NCBI GenBank assembly: GCA_964593555.1
Contig: CAZQIC010000022.1
Coordinates: 1 to 46,698 of the forward strand
Direction of reading: 5' to 3'
Origin: CAZQIC01 sp964593555
GTDB lineage: Bacteria > Bacteroidota > Bacteroidia > JAFLBG01
DNA length: 46,698 nt
Shown: one piece after another, positions 34,950 through 42,930 of the stretch
Layout of the letters: every line of letters begins with the position of its first letter
Position numbering within the stretch: position 1 is the first letter of the stretch
The notes under the pieces: model-generated
Databases searched by the model: none
Seen by the model: the letters and a program-made list of their open reading frames with translations, nothing else
What the model was told of the DNA's origin: nothing
Made by a program: the position numbers and the translations under genes

Positions 34950-36739
34950 GCCAACTGCATTTGCAAATTACTCAAGTTGCGATACATTCCGTTATCTAGT
35001 ATCATCAGCTCTTCGTGTGTTCCAACTTCTCTAACAGCGCCTTTGTCGATTACCACAATCTTGTCTGCTTTACGGATAGTCGATAATCTGTGAGCAATCA
35101 CAAAAGAAGTTCGTCCCACCATTAGTTTATCCAAAGCTTCTTGAACCACTCTTTCTGATTCCGAATCGAGTGAACTGGTTGCTTCATCTAAAATTAAAAT
35201 GCTTGGATCTTTTAATACTGCACGTGCAATGGCGATACGTTGACGTTGTCCACCTGATAATTTTATTCCTCGCTCTCCAACAATTGTTTCAAATTTTTCA
35301 GGGAAAGTATCAATGAATTCCAATGCGTTTGCTTTACGTGCAGCTTCAACTATTTCCGCAATTGTTGCATTTGGTTTTCCGTAAGCAATATTTTCTTTGA
35401 TAGTGCCGCCAAACAATAATACATCCTGAGGAACAATGGCCATATTGTTGCGCAAAGATGTTAATGAATACGACTTCGCATCTTTGTCATCAATGAATAA
35501 TGTTCCACTTTCTGGATCATAAAAACGGAGCAACAAACTAATCAAGGTAGATTTCCCAGAACCACTTGGTCCAACAACAGCAACTGTTTCACCCTTTTTA
35601 GCAGTAAGTGTAATGTTTTTTAGCACTTGAATTTCTTTGCGGGAAGGGTAGGTGAAAGCAACATTTTCGAAACGTACATTTCCTTCAACACGAGTAATAT
35701 TGGTTTGCTCGTCAGTAATATCAAGTGCTTCAGGATGCTCATCCAAAATTTCAAAAACACGTTCTACTGATCCAATTGCTTTTTGAATTTGAGCATATAA
35801 TTCTGCGATTCCTCCAAAAGATGCTCCAACAAAGGCAGAGTAGAGGATGAACGAAATTAAATCACCAATTAAAAGCTGATTTTGTGAAGCTAAATATACT
35901 CCGTACCAAATAACTGCTACAATAGAACCGAACAAACAGAAAATGATGAAAGAGGCAAATCCTCCTCGATATATTCCTCCTTGAATTGCATTTTTTACAA
36001 TTGCTTCTGTACTTTTTCTATAACGTGCATTTTCAAAAAATTCGTTGGCAAATGCTTTTACATTGGCAATGCCTTGAAGTGTTTCCTCAATTACAGTATT
36101 GGATTCCGCAATTCGCTCTTGTACTTCTTTAGATGTTTTTCGGATAAATCGACCAAAAATTACCGCTGCAACTGCCACAACTGGAACGATTGCCAACATC
36201 ATCAAAGTAAGTTTTGGGGAAATATAGAGAAGTAGAATAATTCCACCGATAACTAGCATAAATTGACGCAAAAATTCAGCTATGGTTGTAGTTAAAGTGT
36301 CCTGAATTTGAGAAATATCGGCCGACATACGACTGTTTAAATCGCCAACCCTTTGCTGAACGAAATAACTCATAGGCAATTTAATAAGATGTGCATAAAC
36401 AGCCTGACGCAGAGATGCCAAAGTGTTTTCGGTATAATTCACAAATAAATAAATTCGGTAATAGGAAAACACGGATTGTAAGCTCAAAACAATGATTAGA
36501 TAAATACCAATATCATTGATGGTTGAAAAGTCTTTTTGTTCAATCGTTTTTATTAAATTCCCTAGCATCATCGGGAATAATAGGGCTGTTCCACCTGTTA
36601 ATAGCAAAAAAAACATGCCCAGATACAATTTCCATTTATGCTTTCCTGTGTAAGAAAAGATTCTCAAAGCCTTCTTTAAAGAAGTTTTATTGATCTTAGC
36701 CTTTGGTAAATCGTCCGATACTTTAGCTTTTCTTGCCAT
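34946..36739 (-). CDS. MsbA-like ABC exporter (fused permease and ATPase)
   Basis: A 597-residue half-transporter. The type IV exporter membrane domain has six helices between about residues 35 and 310, with the family's VGDLNSRMSADISQIQ and ANVKAFANE coupling motifs. The nucleotide-binding domain has an aromatic A-loop (FTYPSRKEI), Walker A GPSGSGKST (390-398), a Q-loop at Q438, signature LSGGQRQRIA (494-503), Walker B ILILDEATSSLD (514-525) and a switch His in VIAHRLST. It works as a homodimer or heterodimer; lipid A flipping (MsbA) or drug export are the usual roles, and they cannot be told apart here. The 3' end overlaps rsmG by 4 bp in the opposite direction. Confidence 0.9.
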   Translation of the reverse strand: MARKAKVSDDLPKAKINKTSLKKALRIFSYTGKHKWKLYLGMFFLLLTGGTALLFPMMLGNLIKTIEQKDFSTINDIGIYLIIVLSLQSVFSYYRIYLFVNYTENTLASLRQAVYAHLIKLPMSYFVQQRVGDLNSRMSADISQIQDTLTTTIAEFLRQFMLVIGGIILLLYISPKLTLMMLAIVPVVAVAAVIFGRFIRKTSKEVQERIAESNTVIEETLQGIANVKAFANEFFENARYRKSTEAIVKNAIQGGIYRGGFASFIIFCLFGSIVAVIWYGVYLASQNQLLIGDLISFILYSAFVGASFGGIAELYAQIQKAIGSVERVFEILDEHPEALDITDEQTNITRVEGNVRFENVAFTYPSRKEIQVLKNITLTAKKGETVAVVGPSGSGKSTLISLLLRFYDPESGTLFIDDKDAKSYSLTSLRNNMAIVPQDVLLFGGTIKENIAYGKPNATIAEIVEAARKANALEFIDTFPEKFETIVGERGIKLSGGQRQRIAIARAVLKDPSILILDEATSSLDSESERVVQEALDKLMVGRTSFVIAHRLSTIRKADKIVVIDKGAVREVGTHEELMILDNGMYRNLSNLQMQLA

Positions 36740-36890
36740 TTTCTTGTTTTAGAGCCGTAAATGTATGATTTTTTGTCGCTGTACTTGTATTATTAGGATT
36801 ATTTATCCCCTAGGATTAAGACGAGTTGCTAGGTAGAATACCTTAAAAAGGGCTAATTTTGCTTATTACAACATCAATTTCATTAAAAAG

Positions 36891-36920
36891 TTTGTAGAAA
36901 TGAAAAAACTTCTATCTTTG
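36891..36920 (+). promoter_or_regulatory. rpmH promoter (TTTG - 18 bp - TATCTTTG)
   Basis: TTTG at 36891-36894 and TATCTTTG at 36913-36920 with an 18-bp spacer match the Bacteroidota housekeeping promoter (TTTG, N17-23, TAnnTTTG) closely. The start codon of rpmH is 73 bp downstream. This is the clearest promoter in the window. Confidence 0.85.
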
Positions 36921-36993
36921 CAGTCCGAATTTAAGAAAAGAACAATAATTAATAGCCCTTCAAAAATAAGAAGAGCATAACATAACAGAAATA

Positions 36994-37155
36994 ATGAAAG
37001 CATTACGTACGTATCAGCCATCAACAAAAAAGAGAAAAAACAAACACGGTTTCCGTGAGAGAATGGCGTCTGCAAATGGTCGCAGAGTATTAGCTTCTCG
37101 TAGAGCTAAAGGAAGAAAAAAATTAACTGTTTCTGACGAAAAAACACATAAATAG
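36994..37155 (+). CDS. rpmH: 50S ribosomal protein L34
   Basis: A 53-residue basic protein beginning MKALRTYQPSTKKRKNKHGF and continuing RERMASANGRRVLASRRAKGRKKL, which is unmistakably L34. Bacterial L34 normally has 44-52 residues. The C-terminal SDEKTHK tail is a slight extension, common in Bacteroidota as I remember it. It is a component of the large ribosomal subunit, packed against 23S rRNA. It has its own strong promoter at 36891 and a strong terminator at 37181, so it is a single-gene unit here. dnaA and rnpA, its frequent neighbours elsewhere, are absent. Confidence 0.97.
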   Translation: MKALRTYQPSTKKRKNKHGFRERMASANGRRVLASRRAKGRKKLTVSDEKTHK

Positions 37156-37179
37156 AATTGAATAATTTCTATCAATATA

Positions 37180-37211
37180 AAAGCCTTTCCGTTATTGGAA
37201 AGGCTTTTTTT
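37180..37211 (+). terminator. Rho-independent terminator of rpmH
   Basis: AAGCCTTTCC-GTTATT-GGAAAGGCTT is a perfect 10-bp stem with a 6-nt loop, followed by a run of T residues. It starts 26 bp after the rpmH stop. Confidence 0.92.
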
Positions 37212-37230
37212 GTGCCTGTTATTTTACGTA

Positions 37231-37313
37231 GCGTCATTGCGAGTCGCGCCTTTTGCGGGATGTGGCAATCTCTCACCATCGAAATGAGATTGCTTCGTGC
37301 CTCGCAATGACGG
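37231..37313. repeat. Nested inverted repeat of the CGTCATTGCGAG family
   Basis: The outer arms CGTCATTGCGAG (37232-37243) and CTCGCAATGACG (37301-37312) are perfect 12-bp complements. The inner arms GCAATCTC (37265-37272) and GAGATTGC (37286-37293) form a second stem, so as RNA it would fold into a long hairpin with an internal loop. A half copy is at 16320. It lies in a 416-bp gene-free stretch between rpmH and carB. Confidence 0.75.
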
Positions 37314-37461
37314 TTCTAGAGTGATTCGTTCTGCCCAGCAATCATGCTACGGAAGACTGTTTTTTCTTGAAAACTTGTTAATAGAATTTTTAAATGAAAG
37401 CCTGTTTTATAAGTATTTTCGTGAGCGGTAAACCAGGGCGAAAAACACGTCTTTGATAATT

Positions 37462-37560
37462 GACAGATCCCGTGTCGTGGCACGGGATGACAGTTCTAAA
37501 GGGCTTTTCAGTAATAATGACTAACAATATCAACGATCTAATATCTCACATCTAATATCT
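37462..37560. repeat. GATCCCGTGTCGTGGCACGGG repeat and ATCTAATATCT direct repeats before carB
   Basis: TCCCGTG and CACGGGA form a palindrome near 37468-37486, related to the element at 17917. The 11-mer ATCTAATATCT occurs twice (37536-37546 and 37550-37560), ending 11 bp before the carB start codon. No TAnnTTTG promoter is evident in this spacer. Confidence 0.6.
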
Positions 37561-37571
37561 AAAATTTAATT

Positions 37572-40388
37572 ATGCCAAGAGATAAATCCATAAAATCAGT
37601 TTTAATCATCGGAAGTGGTCCAATTGTAATCGGACAAGCATGTGAATTTGATTATTCCGGTTCACAAGCTGCTCGTTCGTTACGTGAAGAAGGTGTGAAA
37701 GTGACTTTGATTAATTCTAATCCGGCTACTATTATGACGGATAAAGTTACTGCTGAAAATATTTATTTGCTTCCTTTAGAAGCAAAATCTATCATTAAAA
37801 TATTAGAGGAGAACCCCGACATTGATGCGGTGTTGCCATCTGTAGGCGGACAAACAGCATTGAACTTGGCGATGAAGTGTGATGAAATGGGGATTTGGAA
37901 AAAGTATGGTGTGCGTATGATTGGTGTGGATATTGAAGCGATTGAAGTAACAGAAGACAGAGATAAATTTCGTATGCGGATGGAATCCATTGGTGTAGGG
38001 ATGGCGCCTTCAAAAATTTGTCGTTCTTTTTTAGAAGGAAAAGAGATTGCACAAGAATTCGGATTTCCTTTGGTAATTCGTCCTTCATTTACACTAGGTG
38101 GAAGTGGAGGCGCAGTTGTTTATGTGAAAGAAGAATTTGATAAAGCCATCAACAGAGGTTTGCACACTTCTCCAATTCACGAAGTTTTAATTGATAAAGC
38201 TGTTTTGGGCTGGAAAGAATATGAGTTGGAACTTTTGCGTGATAGCAACGATAACGTTGTGATTATTTGTTCGATCGAAAATTTTGATCCTATGGGTGTT
38301 CACACGGGAGACAGTATCACTGTTGCTCCTGCAATGACATTGTCGGACAGTACTTTTCAGAAGATGCGCACCATGGCCATCAAAATGATGCGCAGTATTG
38401 GAAATTTTGCGGGTGGTTGTAATGTTCAGTTTGCGGTGAACCCGGATGACTCAGAAGATATTATCGCGATTGAAATTAATCCCCGTGTTTCCCGTTCATC
38501 CGCTTTAGCAAGTAAAGCAACAGGTTACCCGATTGCAAAAATTGCTGCGAAGTTGGCGATTGGTTTCAACTTGGATGAATTGCAAAATCAAATTACAAAA
38601 TCTACTTCTGCATTTTTTGAACCGACTCTCGATTATGTTATCGTGAAAATTCCGCGTTGGAATTTCGATAAATTCAAAGGTGCAAATCGTGAATTGGGTT
38701 TCCAAATGAAATCGGTGGGCGAAGTAATGGGTATTGGTCGCTGTTTTCAGGAAGCATTACAAAAAGCTTGTCAGTCGCTGGAAATTAGACGTAACGGTTT
38801 AGGTGCAGACGGAAGAGAAGTTACCAATCAAGAAGAATTATTAAAAAGTTTGGAGCGACCAAGTTGGAATCGTTTGTTTCATATTTACGATGCTCTCAAA
38901 TTAGGAATTTCTATCAAGACAATCCAAAAATTAACGCGTATCGATCCTTGGTTTTTAAATCAAATCGAAGAAATGATTCTTTTGGAAAATGAAATTTCTA
39001 AATATAAATTGAAAGATTTGTCCCGCGAATTATTATACGAAGCAAAACAAAAAGGGTATGCCGACAGACAGATCGCTCACTTATTAAAATGTTTAGAGAG
39101 TGAAGTTTTTAACAGAAGAATAGAATTAAAAATAAATCGTGTTTACAAATTAGTAGATACTTGTGCGGCTGAGTTTGAAGCGAAAACACCTTATTATTAC
39201 AGCACATTTGAAGATGAAAACGAATCCATCGCTACCGACAAGAAAAAAATTGTTGTGTTAGGTAGCGGTCCGAATCGTATCGGACAAGGTATTGAATTTG
39301 ATTACAGTTGTGTGCATGGAGTTTTGGCTGCAAAAGAATGCGGTTACGAAACCATTATGATTAACTGTAATCCAGAAACGGTTTCCACCGATTTTAACGT
39401 AGCTGATAAATTGTATTTCGAACCGGTTTTTTGGGAACACATTTATGACATTATCTTAAATGAAAAACCTGAAGGAGTGATTGTACAGTTGGGCGGACAA
39501 ACAGCATTGAAGCTGGCAGAAAAATTAGAACGCTACGGAATTAAAATTATTGGTACCGATTATAAATCATTGGATTTGGCAGAAGACAGAGGAAGTTTCT
39601 CGAATTTGTTAAAAGACAATGGCATTCCATATCCTAAATTCGGAGTGATTGAAGATGCTGAACAAGCCGTTGAATTATCAAAAGAATTAGGGTTCCCACT
39701 GTTGGTTCGTCCGAGTTATGTGTTGGGTGGACAAAACATGAAGATTGTAATTAACGAGCAAGAGTTAGAACAACACGTTGTGAAATTATTGCAAGATCAT
39801 CCAGGCAACCAAGTTTTGTTGGATCATTTCTTAGAAGGAGCTATAGAGGCAGAGAGCGATTCCATTTGTGATGGTGTAGACAATTACATTATTGGAATGA
39901 TGGAACACATTGAGCCAGCAGGAATTCACTCAGGTGACTCGTATGCAGTTTTACCTCCATTTGATTTGAGTGACAATGTGATTGAACAAATGGAACGACA
40001 TACAAAAACAATTGCGATTGCTTTAAAAACAGTTGGATTGTTAAATATTCAGTTTGCGATTAAGGATGAGGTGGTTTACATTATTGAAGCAAACCCTCGA
40101 GCATCACGTACCGTTCCGTTCATTGCGAAGGCGTATGACGAACCTTATGTGAATTATGCAACCAAAGTAATGTTGGGAGCAAAAGTGAAAGACTTTAAAT
40201 TCAATCCACGCAAAAAAGGATACGCCATTAAAATTCCTGTATTCTCTTATGAGAAATTCCCTGAAGTAACAAAAGAGCTTGGACCAGAAATGAAATCAAC
40301 TGGTGAAGCTATCTATTTCATTGATGATTTAACCGATGAATTTTTTCACACGATTTACTCAGAGAGAAATTTGTATTTGAGTAAGTAA
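37572..40388 (+). CDS. carB: Carbamoyl-phosphate synthase large subunit without the allosteric domain
   Basis: A 938-residue protein with the two homologous ATP-grasp halves. The first starts MPRDKSIKSVLIIGSGPIVI and carries LPSVGGQTALNLAM and RPSFTLGGSGGA. The second starts KIVVLGSGPNRIGQGIEFDY and carries VQLGGQTALKLAEKL, RPSYVLGGQNMKIV and IEANPRASRTVPF. It makes carbamoyl phosphate from bicarbonate, ammonia (from CarA) and two ATP for pyrimidine and arginine synthesis. The enterobacterial protein is about 1073 residues; the missing 135 residues correspond to the C-terminal MGS-like domain that binds UMP, IMP and ornithine. I recall that Bacteroidota CarB is generally short like this. carA is not in the window. 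Confidence 0.95.
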   Translation: MPRDKSIKSVLIIGSGPIVIGQACEFDYSGSQAARSLREEGVKVTLINSNPATIMTDKVTAENIYLLPLEAKSIIKILEENPDIDAVLPSVGGQTALNLAMKCDEMGIWKKYGVRMIGVDIEAIEVTEDRDKFRMRMESIGVGMAPSKICRSFLEGKEIAQEFGFPLVIRPSFTLGGSGGAVVYVKEEFDKAINRGLHTSPIHEVLIDKAVLGWKEYELELLRDSNDNVVIICSIENFDPMGVHTGDSITVAPAMTLSDSTFQKMRTMAIKMMRSIGNFAGGCNVQFAVNPDDSEDIIAIEINPRVSRSSALASKATGYPIAKIAAKLAIGFNLDELQNQITKSTSAFFEPTLDYVIVKIPRWNFDKFKGANRELGFQMKSVGEVMGIGRCFQEALQKACQSLEIRRNGLGADGREVTNQEELLKSLERPSWNRLFHIYDALKLGISIKTIQKLTRIDPWFLNQIEEMILLENEISKYKLKDLSRELLYEAKQKGYADRQIAHLLKCLESEVFNRRIELKINRVYKLVDTCAAEFEAKTPYYYSTFEDENESIATDKKKIVVLGSGPNRIGQGIEFDYSCVHGVLAAKECGYETIMINCNPETVSTDFNVADKLYFEPVFWEHIYDIILNEKPEGVIVQLGGQTALKLAEKLERYGIKIIGTDYKSLDLAEDRGSFSNLLKDNGIPYPKFGVIEDAEQAVELSKELGFPLLVRPSYVLGGQNMKIVINEQELEQHVVKLLQDHPGNQVLLDHFLEGAIEAESDSICDGVDNYIIGMMEHIEPAGIHSGDSYAVLPPFDLSDNVIEQMERHTKTIAIALKTVGLLNIQFAIKDEVVYIIEANPRASRTVPFIAKAYDEPYVNYATKVMLGAKVKDFKFNPRKKGYAIKIPVFSYEKFPEVTKELGPEMKSTGEAIYFIDDLTDEFFHTIYSERNLYLSK

Positions 40389-40434
40389 TAGAAATGCTGT
40401 TGTGTAGTTTTATAAATTAATATTAATTTTAGCA

Positions 40435-41919
40435 ATGATGAAAAAAGCAATTCTGTTTGTTTCTGTTTTATTTTTAACAAGTATTCTTTATTCCCAAAAT
40501 GCTAGTTTCGTTTCTGGTCCTGAGTTTATTAATAAGAATGGTGTTTTTAAATACATCATTGGAGAAGATAAAACTTCTTTTTATGTTTTTAGATTAGGAA
40601 CCAAAGGCTCTGGAGTTCAAAACAACATTGAAAAATGCAATAAAAAAACCTTTGCTGTTGAGTGGGTAAAAGATATTTCTTTTGAAAAAGACTTGGGTGA
40701 AATACCTGGGGATCAGTTCCAGCGCTCAAACATTGTTTTGTCTAGAGGGAAAATATACTTTTTTCTATCGATTCTTGAAACTCGAAAAAATTCACGATCT
40801 GTTTATGCAAAATCAATGAACTGTGAAAATGGGGAAGTTTTAGGTAAAGCAGAATTAATTGCTTCTGAAGATAAATATGGTCAATTGTCCCTTTTGTCAG
40901 TTGCTTTTTCGCCCGATACCACAAAAGCTTTGGTTTTGTTTAATCAAGGAGATGGTATTAATCCTTATTATATAAAAAGAGTTTTATTGGTAGAATTAAA
41001 ATCAAATAAAGAATTGTTTAACAAAGAAATGCCTGTTTCTGATGACAAAGGTAATTTACAATGTACTTCCGTTTCAGCTGATAATAAAGGAAACTTGTCA
41101 TGTATTTATAGCCGTAAAGAAGGAAGCCCAGGAATTGGAAAAATTGCATTTTCTTCCACTCAACTAAAAACATTTGATTTGAATATAGACGTGAATGATC
41201 ACGCTTATTTAACGGCCAATATTTTGCAATATGACGACAACTTTGATTATGCTATTGTAACAGGTGTTTTTGTTGATGTTCCTTGCAAAAAGAAAAAGGA
41301 ATGTGAACGCAAGGAAGGTAATTATTTTATGAAGGTGGATATGAATACCTCTAAGATAGTTACTGCAAAGTATGAATATTTTGATGATGCTACTCATGCA
41401 ATCTATAAAGACATGGGTGACTTATCAGCTGATTATGAAAAAGTATTTTGTTTCAGCTCCATCATAGATAAAACAAATGAGGATGTTTATTCAATGGCGG
41501 TGGGTAAGTATAGTGGAATTATTTTAGTTACTCGTTTTGATAAGGTGGGGAAAGTTATCTGGACAAAAGCGCTTCCTCGAGGCCAAATGCTTTCTCATCA
41601 GGGGTTTGTATATGCATTTGAAAAAGGTAGTTTGTTTTTTATATTCTTAGATAATCCTAAAAACCTAGAAAATGTACCTGATATAAATAATTTTCTGGTG
41701 AAGAAAATAAAAGACCAAGGTGCGGTAACAGGAGCAAACATTGTTTGTATGTCCATTTCAAAAGACGGAGCATTAAAGCGTACGGTTATTGGAAAGGATG
41801 AAAAGGATAAAGCAAACTTTATTCCTGATTATATTACTAATCTTTCAGAACAGCCTCCTATTCTTAATTTGAAGAACCGAGATAAGGAGCAGTATATTCG
41901 ATTTGAATTTAATAAGTAG
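40435..41919 (+). CDS. Exported protein of unknown function
   Basis: A 494-residue protein with a signal peptide (LFVSVLFLTSILYSQ, cleavage near residue 21). The body is beta-rich with repeated Lys/Asn turns and patterns such as 'SVAFSPDTTKALVLFNQGD' and 'TSVSADNKGNLSCIYS'. These recall the blades of a beta-propeller, and a PQQ- or WD-type fold is possible. A Cys pair occurs in CKKKKECERKEG. No family or catalytic motif is recognised and there is no T9SS domain. It starts 46 bp after carB but is unlikely to be related in function. A good terminator follows its stop. Confidence 0.7.
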   Translation: MMKKAILFVSVLFLTSILYSQNASFVSGPEFINKNGVFKYIIGEDKTSFYVFRLGTKGSGVQNNIEKCNKKTFAVEWVKDISFEKDLGEIPGDQFQRSNIVLSRGKIYFFLSILETRKNSRSVYAKSMNCENGEVLGKAELIASEDKYGQLSLLSVAFSPDTTKALVLFNQGDGINPYYIKRVLLVELKSNKELFNKEMPVSDDKGNLQCTSVSADNKGNLSCIYSRKEGSPGIGKIAFSSTQLKTFDLNIDVNDHAYLTANILQYDDNFDYAIVTGVFVDVPCKKKKECERKEGNYFMKVDMNTSKIVTAKYEYFDDATHAIYKDMGDLSADYEKVFCFSSIIDKTNEDVYSMAVGKYSGIILVTRFDKVGKVIWTKALPRGQMLSHQGFVYAFEKGSLFFIFLDNPKNLENVPDINNFLVKKIKDQGAVTGANIVCMSISKDGALKRTVIGKDEKDKANFIPDYITNLSEQPPILNLKNRDKEQYIRFEFNK

Positions 41920-41929
41920 GAATTTAGAA

Positions 41930-41960
41930 AGCCCCACGCAAAATGCATGGGGCTTTTTTG
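41930..41960 (+). terminator. Rho-independent terminator
   Basis: AGCCCCACGCA-AAA-TGCATGGGGCT forms a stem with two internal mismatches, followed by six T residues. It lies 11 bp after the stop of the exported protein gene. Confidence 0.85.
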
Positions 41961-41996
41961 TTTTAGAAATAATGGATTCTAATTTTATTTTTAAGT

Positions 41997-42548
41997 ATGT
42001 CACTCAAGAAAATAAATTTCTTAAAAACTTCAAAACCCATAGGTTTATCCTTGATAGTTTTATGCTTGGCTTATGGTTCACTGAGAGGCGATATAGGATT
42101 ACCTCAAAGGAATGAGAATGTTGTCAAAGACATAAGGCTGAATCCAATTATAAGTAATACTGCCTTAAGAGACAGCATTGTTAGTTTTGGGATGGAATTA
42201 TTAGGAACACCTTATGTTGAAGCCTCCTGTGGAAAGAACGGGTTCGATTGTTCTGGATTTGTTTATTTTGTTTTCCAACATTTTAAAATTGAGGTTCCGC
42301 GAAGTTCTTCAGGATTTGAGCATTTTGGAAAAGAGATTCTGATTGAAAATGTAAAAAAAGGTGATATTCTTGTGTTTTTGAGTCCAAGCAGTAATGTTAT
42401 AGGTCATGTGGGAATAGTAACAAATCCAAAAGGAATGGATAGTGATTTTATTCACGCATCTTCTAGTAGTGAGATGAAAGTGATTATTTCAAGCTTAAAG
42501 CAGAAGGGCTATACTCGCAGGTTTGTAAAAGCAGTAAGTGTCTTGTGA
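41997..42548 (+). CDS. NlpC/P60 family cell-wall hydrolase
   Basis: A 183-residue protein with an N-terminal hydrophobic segment (about 14-27) that may act as a signal or anchor. The NlpC/P60 domain covers residues 57-183. It has AxxLLGTPYVE, the catalytic Cys85 in GFDCSGFVYFVF, His137 in GHVGIV and the third polar residue His153 in FIHASSS, plus the typical KGDILVF strand. Such enzymes cut D-Glu to diamino-acid bonds in peptidoglycan stems. It has no SH3 or LysM cell-wall-binding domain. It follows a terminator and is probably its own unit. An alternative frame upstream (41903) is not supported by any motif. Confidence 0.88.
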   Translation: MSLKKINFLKTSKPIGLSLIVLCLAYGSLRGDIGLPQRNENVVKDIRLNPIISNTALRDSIVSFGMELLGTPYVEASCGKNGFDCSGFVYFVFQHFKIEVPRSSSGFEHFGKEILIENVKKGDILVFLSPSSNVIGHVGIVTNPKGMDSDFIHASSSSEMKVIISSLKQKGYTRRFVKAVSVL

Positions 42549-42794
42549 ATTTTATAATGTAAGGAAATGCCTTTTAAAATGCACTCTAACGTCAGTCTGT
42601 GAAAAAACTCCCAATCAAAATTTTCTAGGGTTTTCAACAAACTGTGTTTGTATCATTGAATAAATATAAGAAAAACAATTGTTGAAGATACACAAGAGTC
42701 ATTACTGACCCTGTGAGCAAAATTTGCTCCCTTTCCGGCATCGTACCCGAAAGCATATCATTATCGTTCTATTTTTGATTGGTACGAAAATAAG

Positions 42795-42910
42795 GGTAGA
42801 CTACAAGCAGATGCTATACTTAATGAACCGCCCTGTACGCGACCCTTACGTACAGTGGTGTGAGAGGCGCAACCGTCAGTTAATTCTGGCGGAGCCGTCT
42901 ACTCGATTAG
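42795..42910 (+). ncRNA. 3' end of a degraded group II intron (domains V and VI)
   Basis: GAACCGCCCTGTACGCGACC at 42825 with ACGTACAGTGGTGTGAGAGG ending at 42867 matches the domain V pattern of group II introns common in Bacteroidota. TGTACG and CGTACA form the upper stem, and ACCGC and GTGGT the lower. It is followed by a domain VI-like hairpin CCGTCAG-TTAATT-CTGGCGG (42873-42892) and the typical 3' end CTACTCGATT (42899-42908). GGGTAGACTACAAGCAGATG at 42794 fits the region just before domain V. No intact reverse transcriptase frame is present, so it is a remnant. The domain V pairing is imperfect. The 5' limit is uncertain. Confidence 0.7.
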
Positions 42911-42930
42911 CGGTTCGTTTTTTTACTTTG

